64,000 nt of DNA from assembly GCA_946811695.1 (NCBI GenBank), contig OX328123.1:151360577-151424576 (forward strand), read 5' to 3'. The notes under the pieces are model-generated. The model did not search any database. It saw only the letters and a list, made by a program, of their open reading frames with translations, and had not been told where the DNA came from. The DNA comes from Gonocerus acuteangulatus. Taxonomy: Eukaryota > Arthropoda > Insecta > Hemiptera > Coreidae. The translations under genes and the position numbers were made by a program. Of the stretch, positions 21,884 through 32,571 are shown piece after piece (position 1 is the first letter of the stretch; each line of letters begins with the position of its first letter).

Positions 21884-21951
21884 TGAAATAAAGTTGGTGA
21901 TACTGAGTGTTGAAGATTTTATTTGTTCACCTTCCGCCGTCCACGAAGATA

Positions 21952-22399
21952 TAAAATTTTTGCTATAGCGATTTGGAGTCGCTTCCTGTGTGATGCACTG
22001 ATGGACATTGTACTAATGCATATACTTAAATATGCCAAAGAAAGTACTGTTATTATCAAAAAAATCAATCAAATCAATATATGTAATTTAAGTAATTTTA
22101 AATAGAGAATAATAACGTAAGGATTAAAAATGTAAAGACGGACACACCCATCCACAACATTTTCTTGTTCTACATCCTCTTTTAATTCCAATTATAATTA
22201 TATTTTTGTGAACAGATCTGTAGCTCTAAGGAACCTCAATGTTCTCCGACACAATTCATGGTCGTCTCAAAGTATATCAAAGAGAGTACCATGAATGTCC
22301 AGTTGATTTCGACATAGTACTTTTATTTCGCCTTTACTCCCAATGATATTCTCTAGTCCGTATGCAGGCCAGCTCAGCTTAACAACAACTTCAGTTTTC
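21952..22399. other. unassigned DNA
   Basis: No recognised feature, apart from the left copy of a target duplication at 22387-22399. Confidence 0.4.
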
Positions 22400-22551
22400 A
22401 TAATGAAGATGGAGATAGTTAGCCGTTGCAGAGATACGAAGACAAGGTATAGTAGGGATTCAGCTAGGAGAAAAACGTCAGACTTTCAGGATTTTTTCCT
22501 GAAAGTCTGACGTCTTTCTCCTAGCCGAATCCCAACTATACCTTGTCTTCG
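22400..22551. mobile_element. PLE-related insertion, partial palindrome, 13-bp TSD
   Basis: AACTTCAGTTTTC flanks it at 22387-22399 and 22552-22564. It begins ATAATGAAGATGGAGATAGT and TAGCCGTT, the terminus also found at 28224. From 22437 to 22551 it is a hairpin (CGAAGACAAGGTATAGTAGG pairing with the right arm). No complete hammerhead core remains, only AAACGTC-like text. Confidence 0.8.
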
Positions 22552-22564
22552 AACTTCAGTTTTC

Positions 22565-23373
22565 TTCATGCCGTGCGTGTTTCGAAACGCTCGCCGCCAC
22601 GTGGTCATTTGGATGACTAACCAGTATTAATAATAAACTATCGAATCATTATGTTGCCAGAGCTTCGCATAACTGGTTGTCACGCAAGTAAAAACTGGAA
22701 AATATCTTTATAAATGATATTTTAAAGAATATTTTTTCCGGTTTTAAATTCTTCTAACTCATAAAGTAATTGTGTTATAATTGAATTAATTAACGATGTG
22801 TAAAACCAGAAAAATGAATTTTATGCATCAGGAAATTGAGTATAATAATTTTCTCTCATAGTACTAGATATTTGGGGCAAAAAAACTAAATATTATACAT
22901 AAATGATATTTACAAACAGCAAAAGTGACAATGACCAATTTGAAACGTGGTCCAAAAGAATTACGTCTTTAACTCTATATAATAACTACACAAAAATAGA
23001 TTATAAATTTGTACCTAGCAATTACGTCATTGAAGTCCGGAAAATTTATGTGTCAAGAAAAAAGAAAACCCTCGATATCATAGTACACATACGACCACAT
23101 CCAGTTACTTTGAAGTATCTGTCGTGATTTTAAACAGTGATTTTGGTACTTACTGATTAGCTTACTGGCTCTTTGCAGGTAATCTATTACTTCTTTCATG
23201 TTATCTAAGGTTAGAAACCATATTACATAAATATATTAATCAAAAGTTAATATAGTAATGAAAAGTATTTTAAATCACTGCAATCAATAATAAATGTAAC
23301 TTTTTTTGACTACTTTATTTGTTTTTTTGATTACTTTACTGTTTGGTGTTTATTTTTCGTCGCTGCGATCATA
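22565..23373. other. unassigned AT-rich DNA
   Basis: The frame at 22903-23127 (74 codons) shows no recognisable domain. Nothing else seen. Confidence 0.4.
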
Positions 23374-23527
23374 TTTTTGGATGGAACGACATTTTTCACC
23401 AGCGGTTGTACTCCTCACTTCTTCCTGGAATATTCTAGGAAGAAAATGGAGATGAACCCATCGAAATATTCCAGGAAGAAGTGAGGAGGAGTACCGCTGG
23501 AGAAAAATGCCGTTCCATCCAAAAAAT
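23374..23527. mobile_element. small PLE-like foldback
   Basis: The left arm (TTTTTGGATGGAACGAC..ACCAGCGG..CTTCTTCC) and right arm (GGAAGAAGTGAGGAGG..CCGCTGG..GTTCCATCC) are inverted copies of about 65 bp. The arm sequence and the GGAGATGAACCC loop match the larger foldback at 35740-35996. The hammerhead core is degenerate (GGAAGA in place of CTGAAGA; CGAAATATT retained). Confidence 0.75.
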
Positions 23528-24965
23528 ACTTTAATTAATAATGTGCTTTTAAACTAACCGTTAGTAAATTGTATTTGTAAGTAATACTTTTAGGCTAGTA
23601 AAGCATAAATGAAAATAAGGAGAATATATTTCAGCAAGCAATATCTATTAATAAAAAGGTTAATATTATAAAAAATCAATGGTAATTGTGAAGTTGAGGG
23701 GCCTCCTCACCGATGTTTGTTGTCCGGTGGTTCTATAACATATTTATATTTTATACTTATTTCGCATTATCTGCTCGGTACGCTAGCTCAAGAAGATGTC
23801 AAAACTCTACTCAATCCAACTCGCTAAAATTAATAGAATTCTATTAATTTTCGCGAGTTGGATTGACTTGAGTATTGAAGGTTACTTTACTAACACCAAC
23901 AACCAATAGAATTGCACATAGGAATAGCCAACAGAAAAGCTAATGAGTTATGCGCGTGCACTGAATCACTTTTATAATCACTACAGATACTTCACAAGTA
24001 ACTGGATATGGTCTTCGCAAACAGACCCGAAATTTCAAATTTTACTGTCACTTTCTACAAACTGCTGCCATGACATGTAAACTGAAACTGAAATTCTCCT
24101 TTCTACACTTGACAAGATTCGATCTCCTTTAAGAGTTCAAGTTCCACCAAGGAAGCCTTATTGTATCTCTTAAGTTACTGTACAGTAAACGATTTATACT
24201 AAATTTCACATTTTGCCCTTTTTGCCTCCTGTAAATCAGGCAAGACGAAGACCTTCGTGGAAGCCATTACACAGAGCCTCCACACCCCAGTAGACTTCAC
24301 ACCAGGGTGCCCTGAGAAAACAAAGCTCAGGATCACTCAACGTTCCGGCCAAGGGCGTAAATCTTTTTCCTTGTCAAAAATCTCTACAAATACAGACGGC
24401 ATTTCAGTAAGGACGAAACATGCCCTTTTTAAGTGTAACTTGGACGTCAGAAACCTAGCCAGATATTTCTTTCAACAATAGGCTATCATATTAAAATGTT
24501 CTATTTAATTAAATAACAATGAAAAAGACTTTACTCAAAATAATATAATATTATTAAGGAATTAGAACTAGTAAAATTTATAGATGACCAACAATAATAA
24601 ATAATAAACAAGATGCATTTTCTGTACATTGCACTATTGCGACTTACACTAAGAACAGTGTGTATTCTTTACAGGCACTGTGTAATCATTACAGGCACTG
24701 TGTAATCTTTATAGATAATGCTTAACATTGTTTGCTTTGGAAAATCTAAAATAAAAAATGGTTGTGGTAGTAAACCAACATTTCCAAGTACTATAGGTGA
24801 CCCTAACGATTTTTTTTTTTTTTTTATTAAACATGGAATAATATAACAATCTGTTCCTGCTACCAGATACACGTTTTTTAAATCATTATTCTATGTTGGA
24901 ACTTAAATTTTAGCACATATTTCACAATATAGGAAAACAAAATGAAATAAAACCTATGCATACCT
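23528..24965. other. unassigned DNA with a family B scrap
   Basis: 23804-23873 is a small inverted repeat (CTCAATCCAACTCGC...GCGAGTTGGATTGA) and 23900-23930 has CCAATAGAATTGCACATAGG; both match palindromic family B. The frame at 24257-24481 is of ordinary composition but unrecognised. Poly(T) at 24811-24825. Confidence 0.5.
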
Positions 24966-25200
24966 ATATATATAAAAATCACGTGTCTGTCTGTTTGTAC
25001 GTTTGTCTGTTTGTTCCTTATACAAATCCACACCGTTTTACCAAACTTAAAATACTGGTAGGTCTTGATACGGGAAGTCTCGTAGGCTAAGTCAAAAACG
25101 TCTACCAGCTGTCTGTCTGTATGTTTTTTCCTTATACAAATCCACAACCTTCGTCCGATTTTGACCAAAATTGACACTCAAGAAACTAAACTATTCATGA
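24966..25200. mobile_element. interspersed repeat module (CACGTGTCTG type), copy 1
   Basis: AAATCACGTGTCTGTCTGTT, CCTTATACAAATCCACACCG, TGGTAGGTCTTGATACGGG and GTCTACCAGCTGTCTGTC also occur, partly reordered, at 36047-36245. This is an interspersed repeat of a kind common in arthropods; class not determined. Confidence 0.6.
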
Positions 25201-25954
25201 TTTTATAATGTTCTAATAATAAAAGTAAGTTAGGAAATATATTAAAACTTAGGATAGTTTTAAATGAATAAATCCATGATGTAAGGCTGCCTGACAGCTG
25301 TCTGAGAAGCTAAAAGGCTATACATCAAGAGTGCAGCCAATCTCAGAACATTAATAGAATTTCTTGGGAGAAGCTCTCATTTACAAAACTAACTCTAAGA
25401 GACTAGTTTCAGCTTTCTGGAGAACGGAGAAAATAACGCACTTAGAATGTAGAATGTGTTTTTTTATTTAAACCTGGTGTTTTATATCTTCTATAAACTG
25501 ACTGGAACATCTAGAGAAGAAGGATTCGTCGAACCACAAAATTTCTATTTAGAGTATTAGTAAAGATTCGTTAGATCACAGGAATTACTATGCGAAAACT
25601 ATGGAACTGTTTTAAATGAATGATCAACAGACAGCAATAAATAAAGCAGGGTATAAATAAAGCGTTAGAAAACCATCGCCTGGAGAATTCAGTATTAATA
25701 ATAATTGACATATTTATGTGTGTATCTATACATACGTATACATATAATTTCCAAAAATTTATTTTCGAATGATCGGCAGATCAAAGCCTGCCAAGTAATT
25801 TTATTTGAATAAACTTTCCAATTTGAGATAAATCTTTTAAAATTTCACTACTTTAGTTTAATTAAATGTAAGAATAAATTTAATTAAACGTTTTTAATAT
25901 CCCATCTATAAATTATAAACATTTTTTAAGACATTTCTTTTATATGGTTTAATA
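25201..25954. other. unassigned AT-rich DNA
   Basis: Nothing recognised. Confidence 0.4.
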
Positions 25955-26070
25955 AAGGAAGGCATCATGTTTATCATGACAAAAAAGGGCGGTAACCTAC
26001 TGATAAACCGAACTAAAAGAAATCTGTGTTATTAATACTATCAAACGTTAAATGAACGAATTTATTACTA
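25955..26070 (+). mobile_element. SINE family 2, 3' part
   Basis: GGCATCATG, AAAAAGGGCGGTAACCTACT and TGTGTTATTAATACTATC match the body of SINE 2. The head is missing. Confidence 0.65.
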
Positions 26071-26120
26071 ATAATTGGGCCAAAAAAGTCCTATATTTTT
26101 TGCCGGAGCTCAATAGGTGA

Positions 26121-26352
26121 TATAGAGGGCGAGGTTATCTCAGTGGTAGAGCAGTGGACTAGTATGCTGGGGGGCCTGAGTTCAAATCCCGAGCAAGCAC
26201 TAAAGATTTATATCTTCTGGTGTCTTCGTTCATGGGTTGGATTCAGTCTCCCTGGCCGTCCCTAGGCAAGCCCAGCCTTTAAATAATTTATTAATGGGTA
26301 CCTTGGTGCTAATGGCCCTAATAGTCGAAGCAGCAAGGGGAAAATCAGACGG
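26121..26352 (+). mobile_element. SINE family 3 (tRNA-derived)
   Basis: tRNA-like head GCGAGGTTATCTCAGTGGTA (A box) and B box GAGTTCAAATCCCGAGCAAG, a unique middle, then TTGGTGCTAATGGCCCTAAT and AGTCGAAGCAGCAAGGGG, which closely matches the 3' end of the LINE at 16997-17740. Further 3' sequence may belong to it up to the C run near 26430. Such tail sharing usually marks the LINE that mobilises the SINE. Confidence 0.8.
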
Positions 26353-26862
26353 TCGGAGCATAGTACTGACCATACTATCTCCCTGGTGTGCCATATAGTC
26401 ATGAATCAGATGCCTCTATGGTATCTGCCCCCCCCCCCCCCCCAGAGCCCTCGTGGCCAATTACGGGACTGTTTTTTTTTTTTTGTTTTTTTTTTTCAAT
26501 AGGTGATTATTATGGTTCCTGACATTACCTAAGGTAGCTCTGATTTTAATGAATATACAAATAGAAAGTAGTGCAGAGCTATAGATTAGATAATAATAGA
26601 TATGGTCAAAATCAAATAAATACATTTACGGGCGATGACCTTAAATGTCCGTAAACTTTTCAGCGCCCGAAAATCCAGTTACCTTTATCTTGAAAAATCG
26701 AAGCGACGAGGTTTACATGTTGTCCTTAGCAGTTAATGTTAAAAAGAAATTATATTATTTTTCAATAATACTAAAACATTATGTATTTTAATAGACTTAC
26801 ATGCTGGTTAATCCGTACCTTATTTATCAATACTATTTTGTCGTTTCACTTCACTAGTAACA
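26353..26862. other. unassigned DNA with poly(C) and poly(T)
   Basis: Poly(C) at 26428-26442 and poly(T) near 26473-26496. Nothing coding recognised before the LINE remnant that follows. Confidence 0.4.
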
Positions 26863-27240
26863 CTACTTTATAAAACCATTATCCACCCAATACTGACTTA
26901 CGCCTGCCCTGTTTGGTATGGAACAAACACGACGAACATCAGACGACTTCAGACTTTACAAAACTAAGTGCTACGGATTGCAGCCAACGCCCCTTGGTTC
27001 GTTCGGAACACCTTGCTCCATCGAGAACTGGGAGTTGATCCAATCGCATTTCACATCGAAGAACTAACCCGAAGGCACCAAGAGAAGCTACTTCTTTCTT
27101 CAGCTGCCACGATCTACAACCTAGGAGAACCTACAGCCCGACGCCTCGAGCCGAGGCTGTATCAAGACATTTTATTTTATTGTAAAAAGCAATCTATTAT
27201 TTTTTTTTTTTGTTTGTTTTCTTTTTCTTTCAATTTGTGA
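26863..27240 (+). pseudogene. Jockey-like LINE ORF2 fragment after the RT domain
   Basis: Reads LLYKTIIHPILTYACPVWYG then TNIRRLQTLQN, an in-frame TAA (26965-26967), then VLRIAANAPWFVRNTLLHRE and LGVDPIAFHIEEL. The K-x-I-x-P-I-L-T-Y-x-x-x-V-W and R-x-L-Q-x-x-Q-N...R-x-x-x-x-x-P-W-F-V-R-N pattern is diagnostic of Jockey-clade ORF2 after the RT. The internal stop and missing RT core make it a pseudogene. It ends near 27180, before a poly(T)-containing stretch. Confidence 0.85.
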
Positions 27241-27572
27241 AAACAACAATCTGTGTTGGTCCAAAATAAAATATTTTTCTTCTTCTTGTCCTTTCAGCTA
27301 GTATGAACCATTATAACCTTAACAAAGTATTTTCAAAAAGAAAAAGCTCTCCGAATAATGAACTTGAAGTGGTCGAAGCTTGAGAAACGAAGCTCTCGAG
27401 GCAAGAAAATGTTTCACTACCAGAATATTAGCGGAACACAAAGCCCGGCCAACATTTATCCGCGATTGTTCGAGTCCATTCATCCGAAGGAATTCCGTAA
27501 TTAGTGCGCAGCAATGAAAAGGAAAACTTAGTACGACGGGAGGACGAAATAATGGACCTATTTTCCTTTCTC

Positions 27573-27609
<37 letters not shown>

Positions 27610-27826
27610 CGGTGCTTTTAATGCAGAAACATTTAATGGGGTAATTGTGAGGAGGAGAGTAAGACTGATGATGCGGTACAATGAGGTGGAGGATGTGCCA
27701 AGGTACTAGATCTAACAGGAACAAAGGAATTTATTGTCCGAAGCCACCTTCTCATCACATTCACAACCACTTGCAATTAGAATCTTGTGCATATCTCTGA
27801 ACATCACTATTTCATCTTATCAGTCA
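27241..27826. other. unassigned DNA with poly(T)
   Basis: Poly(T) at about 27576-27609 creates spurious lysine-rich minus frames. No other feature. Confidence 0.4.
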
Positions 27827-27910
<84 letters not shown>

Positions 27911-28800
27911 ATCTGTTAAAACGATACCCGGGAGGGTATTTATTTTTTTCGTCACGAAACTTGGTATACAGTGTTCATTTGGCAAACGATTGAACAAACC
28001 ACCAAAATCGGTCCACCAGGGGGGGGGGGGGGTTACCCCGGACCCAAAACACTAATTTGACCATGCCAGCCGCAGATTTTATTATACATTTCAACGAAAC
28101 TCGGTATTCGTTGTGGTCATCTAAAGAGAAATATACTTTGTAAAAATTAAGTAAATCCGTTCATTAGGAGGGGGTTTACTTTGGAGCGAAATCACTAATT
28201 TGCTCGTACTCGTCGTAATTTCTATTATGAAGATTAGTTAGCCGTCGAGGTGATAAGCAAACAGGGAATAGTTGGGATTCGGCAAGGAAACATCAATACG
28301 ATTTTTTAAAAAAATCTATATTCAGGACGTTTCGGGTGTAATTTCTGTTGTATTGTAAGGAAACACAAAATACGTCTTGAAAAGAAGTGTTGTAAAAATA
28401 AACAGTCTATCGGAAGGAGGGGAGGGGTTACTTTGTAATATGTTTGAATAGAACTTTCCAGTGAAACGTAAGTTGGCAAAACTGCCGTCAGGAGTGCCTT
28501 TGGCTTGATATTACTTTTCATGTCTACCGCTAGGGGTGCAGTAAACCGTTCCTGCCTCTGACGAAAATGTGAAGTTTTCGTGTAATTATTAAGTAGTTTA
28601 TTATCAAGCATACACAAAACTAAGAAAATTAATAATTAAAACAATTTTATTGAGTTGCTCATTAAAAATGTAAAAGAACAGAACTATTCATGTTTTTATT
28701 TTTTTTATATGGGTTATTTTTATCAAATTGTTCAGGAATGGGGTCTATACTACCCACATTCTGAGGAAAGTGCTTAGTTATGCAGCTCCTGTGTGTCGGA
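27827..28800 (-). mobile_element. Helentron-like family E, 3' hairpin missing
   Basis: Starts with the AT core (27827-27906), then CGTCACGAAACTTGGTATAC, a poly(G), the GGGTTACTTTG subrepeats, and ends with TGAGGAAAGTGCTTAGTTAT and GTGTGTCGGA, the complement of the family 5' end. A PLE-like piece is inserted at 28224-28337 with a target duplication. Confidence 0.8.
28224..28337 (-). mobile_element. PLE terminus inserted in a family E element, 9-bp TSD
   Basis: GTAATTTCT occurs at 28215-28223 and 28338-28346; in uninterrupted family E copies this string is followed by GCTGTATTG or similar. The insert begins ATTATGAAGATTAGTTAGCC and ends near GACGTTTCGGG (minus: CCGAAACGTCCTGAATATAG), so it is cut within the hammerhead core. 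It matches the segment at 43385-43525. Confidence 0.85.
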
Positions 28801-29660
28801 CTTCTTCTCTTAGCCCTAAATGCAGTTGAGGTGATAATTTCTTGAGTTTTCACATGAACTGCTAACTATCTTCATCTCATTGGTCTATATTGAGTTTTTA
28901 TACTAGGCGAAGAATCCCCTAAAAATGATATTTAGCCTTTAATCGCAATAAGCAAAATTGTTAACATTACACACTTCATTCACATTTCATCTTATTTGTT
29001 AAGATGTGAATATTTTATTCTATTTTTCATCACTTTCCTTATTCATTTGTGTAGCATGGTTAGCAAGAGCCATTTTATTATCATGTTCATCAACATGTGA
29101 TGTTAATTCATTTTTTTAAGGAATTGCGAAGATCTTCGAATGTAAGATTAGCAATTTATCACGTCAAAAGAAAGTCGACACATGCTCACAAGTTAAGTTT
29201 ACAAGTTTTCTATAGAAATGATAATTTTCTGCTAATAAAGCATACTTTTTTTTTGTGAAAGTGTGAATATGCTACTGAATACTTCCCTACCAGGTGTAGA
29301 ACCAATCCTGCGAATAGGTTCGGAAAGGATCTCCTGAAGTAACCCCAGGTAGTTTGGGAGATTGCTGTAAACCGTTTAGTTCCGAGCTGTGAGCAAGGCT
29401 CGGCCTTTGTAGCTAGCTCATTCACTGAGCCACTTTTCGGGACATTGCTACAACCTTCCGACAATGGCGTCTCCTCTCCCATTGTCCTTGTGTTTCCAGG
29501 AAATACCCACTGAGCAGGGATAGGCAGCAACCAACTCCTCTAATCTGTCTTAGTAGAACTTGGGCTGGCCATATTAACCTTATTGAACCTGTTAACACTT
29601 CACTGATTAAAACAGTTTCTGATTCCCAATGATGTCGACAATTCATGGAACAATATAAAG
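28801..29660. other. unassigned DNA
   Basis: GCTAACTATCTTCATCTCAT near 28860 resembles the PLE terminus but is isolated. The minus frames at 29210-29646 have no recognised domain. Confidence 0.4.
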
Positions 29661-30362
29661 TCCGACTCGCAGGAACTGCGTCATCTTAGCGCGGTTCCGT
29701 ATATCTTGAAGAAGTGGAGTAGATTTTAATAATTTAAATGGGCTTTTTAAGTTTTAAGCGCTTATATCTCTGATTGACGTTGTCCAATCGAATAATGCTT
29801 CAGAAACTTTTTTGTAGAGAACTTAGTAAGCATTCGAATGGTTGCCTTCCACTTACCACGATTTCCCAACCGTTATCGAGATATTTACGAAAAATGTATG
29901 AAGATCCGAAAACTTTTCATATCTATTAATAAATTTTTTTTTCGCATACTTCCTTCACTCCAAATATAACCAAAAATTAAGCATCTCAGTTGGAATTAAT
30001 TTCCAAGATGTTGAAAAAATTGCAATTGAATCCCGCAATTTTAAGTACCCACAACAAAATAATGACATGCGAAAACATTGATTCCACTTTTCTCAAAAAC
30101 GGTTACAGATATCGCCTTAAAAATGGTTTCATTCGTTTTCCAATTTTAATAAACCTATAAAAGAAGTACCTGGAAGCATATGAACTCAAAAACGTAAGCG
30201 TTACGATTTTTTTTGCGCGAATTTCGACCCAAACGCCATCTTCCTTTGGGCGGATTCTGCTGGCTAACGAACTTGACCTTTCAAATTAGAAGACAGATTT
30301 TTGTACCAAATTTCATCAAAATCGGGCCATTTTTGAGCCAACAGGAGCGCGAACAGCCAAGC

Positions 30363-30425
<63 letters not shown>

Positions 30426-30566
30426 TATACATATTTGAACCACCTATATTTTCGTGATCTATGGGGTCTGAAACGAGAAAGTTTCTGGTCGTCACGTCCG
30501 GATCGCGCCGTGAGGTCAACCTCATAAGCGGGTTCTCCCTATGGAGATAGGGAGGAACCGCGCTAA
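29661..30566 (+). mobile_element. Helentron-like family C, complete
   Basis: 5' TCCGACTCGCAGGAACTGC (29661), subterminal TTAGCGCGGTTCC, body including AAAACGGTTACAGATATCGC and TTCATCAAAATCGGGCCATT, AT core (30364-30436), then GGTCAACCTCATAAGCGGG and a 3' hairpin ending GGAACCGCGCTAA at 30566, followed by T. The 13-bp subterminal repeats are perfect complements. About 906 bp, non-coding. Confidence 0.82.
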
Positions 30567-30610
30567 TAAATAAATTAAGTTAAGAAGTAATACTACCCAC
30601 TTTGATAATT

Positions 30611-30634
30611 TTTCTCACTCACTCACTCACTGTT
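30611..30634 (-). repeat. TGAG tandem tail of the RTE element
   Basis: On minus, (GTGA)n sits just after the stop of the RT fragment. Short tandem 3' tails are usual in RTE-type LINEs. Confidence 0.75.
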
Positions 30635-30639
30635 GGGCG

Positions 30640-31629
30640 CTACAGTCCTTGTAGGACCTGGGCCTCTGCCACCATCCTGCTCCACTCCACGCGGTTTGCT
30701 GCTAGGTTCCTCCAATTTCGGATCCCTAGCGTCCGCGAGTCCTCCTCCAGGTCATCAAGCCACCTCCGTCTTGGTCGGCCTCTCTTTCTTTTTCCCCCAG
30801 GTGCACCATTCAGCATCAATTTAGGTAGCCTACAGGGTTCCATCCTTTCAACGTGCCCTAACCACCGTAGCCTACCTTTCTTTATGACATAGAGGATGTC
30901 AGGCTCGCCATACATTTCTGTAAGTTCGGCATTGCTTCTGATCCTCCACCTGTGCTGCTCTCTTACGGCTCCAAAAATCTTCCTGAGGACTCTCCTTTCC
31001 CAGACCAACAGACCTCTCCTCATTTCTTTGGTCAGAGTCCACGTTTCGCTGCCGTACACAACAACTGGTCTAATCACAGTTTTGTATAATAAAATCTTTG
31101 CTTTCCTGGAGAGACTTTTGTATCGGAGAGCTTTTTGTAAGGCGTAGAAGCATCTATTTCCCGCCACCATTCTGCCCTTAACCTCCGCTTCCAGGTTAGG
31201 CTCCGTTACTACTCCCCCCAGGTACTTAAATGTGCTACAGCTACGGTACGTGTCCTCGCCAAAATCCACAGTCTCTCCTCGTTCTTCGGTCTGTCTCGAG
31301 GTTTTCATATACTTGGTCTTTTCATTATTTATAGAGAGTCCCAAGTCTTGCGCGGCACGATCGAATTCTGTCACAGCACCGGCCAAAGCTGCTGTGGTCC
31401 TCCCTGTTATTACCACGTCATCAGCATACGCCATGTGCTGAGTGAGCCTATTGAAAATGGTGCCCCCTGGGTTAGTCCTTATCTTTCGAATGGCGACTTC
31501 AAGGGCGAGATTGAATAATACAGGTGATAATGGGTCCCCTTGTCTTAAGCCACTGTTTACCTCGAAGCTATCAGAGACACCTACTCTGGTTCCTTCCAGA
31601 GTCAACCTCGTCAATCTTATTAGATCATT
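30640..31629 (-). pseudogene. RTE-type LINE reverse transcriptase, carboxy half
   Basis: About 325 residues are open. The first are LRQGDPLSPVLFNLALE (RT motif B), then MAYADDVVITG (catalytic YADD), NNEKTKYM, FKYLGGVV, then the RTE carboxy region with YGSETWTL, RRVLRKIFG, RWLGHVERM and GRPRRRWLDDLEED. A stop (TAG) lies just upstream, and the finger and first catalytic Asp regions and the endonuclease are missing, so it is 5'-truncated. Reverse transcriptase copies element RNA at a nicked target. It ends at a (TGAG)n tail. The open 324-codon frame suggests fairly recent insertion. Confidence 0.93.
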
Positions 31630-31694
31630 TTTCTAATTTATGAATAAAAAATTAATAAAATTTGTAATTCTTTATCACATAAGTTTTATAACGT

Positions 31695-32494
31695 AACGTT
31701 AAATTATCCAAGAAAAAAATGAACTTTGAAACAAAATGGGGTAGTTGCGTACTAGTTGCACCGATCTCGAGAAGTGGCTCCTCTTCAGGCTCCCAGTCAG
31801 TGATCCGGATCAGGCAGTATGGCGACCATTAAGACCATTTATAGCATTAAGACAATGTATTAATATTATCAACGAGTTAGATTGACTAGAGTTTCGATAT
31901 AACCTTGAGCGAGCGGAAAAGCATAGCAATTATGCCATTAACATAAGTGCTACTATTCCCTAAATTATATAACATTAGCACTTAAGTTAATTTCTTAATT
32001 GCTATGCGTTTCCACTCACTACGCTCGCTCAAGGTTATTTAGAAACTCTAGTTAATCCAACTCGTTGGTAATACAGATAAGTGGTTTTTCGGTGGAAAAT
32101 GAGCTGATATGAAATTTAACATTACTTCAAAAGGATCTCTAATCTCGTTGCTATTTCTTTGTCGCCGTATCGGACACATATTCGTTATCGCACAAAGGAC
32201 ACGAATACAAACACACTAAAACACAAAGAACTGAAACAATAAATTGTAAAAAACACCTATTTAACAGCAAGTGAACACTAGAACGAAAGAAAGAACAACC
32301 AATGAAATTGCTCATAGTGATGAACCAATAGAAATGCGTTGATAATGGAGATAACTTCATTTCAGTTGTCATTTCATGATCTGGATCACTAAGCGTGAGC
32401 CTGAACGGGAGCCAGTTCTCGAGATCGGTGCTACTAGTACGTAAGTACCCCATTTTGTTTCAAAGTTCATTTTTTTTCTTGGATAATTTAACGT

Positions 32495-32528
<34 letters not shown>

Positions 32529-32571
32529 GGCGCATCGACAAATCGTGGCCATTAGCGCCGATTTAACGTTA
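31695..32571. mobile_element. palindromic element family B, copy 2 (nested inverted repeats)
   Basis: The outer arms pair AACGTTAAATTATCCAAG (31695) with CTTGGATAATTTAACGTT (to 32495), including CTCGAGA-TCGGTGC and CTGGATCAC segments. An inner inverted repeat spans 31870-32067 (AACGAGTTAGATTGACTAG against CTAGTTAATCCAACTCGTT). No transposase frame. A truncated SINE lies at the right end. Copies at 7370-8100 and 23804-23960. Confidence 0.75.
32497..32560 (-). mobile_element. SINE family 1, 5'-truncated, 11-bp TSD
   Basis: Poly(T) then ACGGCGCATCGACAAATCG and GGCCATTAGCGCCG, the complement of the SINE 1 hairpin tail. ATTTAACGTTA flanks it at 32486-32496 and 32561-32571. Only the tail hairpin was copied. 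Confidence 0.92.

Larger units (their letters stand above)
21265..21951. mobile_element. PLE-like foldback: head-to-head termini with hammerhead motifs
   Basis: Arms of about 320 bp are near-perfect inverted copies (left from TATCTTCGTGGACGGCGG, right to its complement at 21951). Each arm carries a hammerhead-like core followed by ATGAAATAAAGTTGGTGATA, as at the termini of Penelope-like elements. The central loop (about 21590-21635) is AT-rich. ATATAAAATTTTT occurs near both flanks and might be a target duplication, though on the left it lies about 30 bp outside the arm. No RT/GIY-YIG frame, so non-autonomous. Confidence 0.75.

Noticed and set aside
24257..24481. 74-codon frame as a host exon
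   Set aside because: Ordinary composition but no recognisable domain, splice context or second copy; left unassigned.
30602..31147. Plus-strand frames over 30602-31636
   Set aside because: Shadows of the RTE reverse transcriptase on the minus strand.
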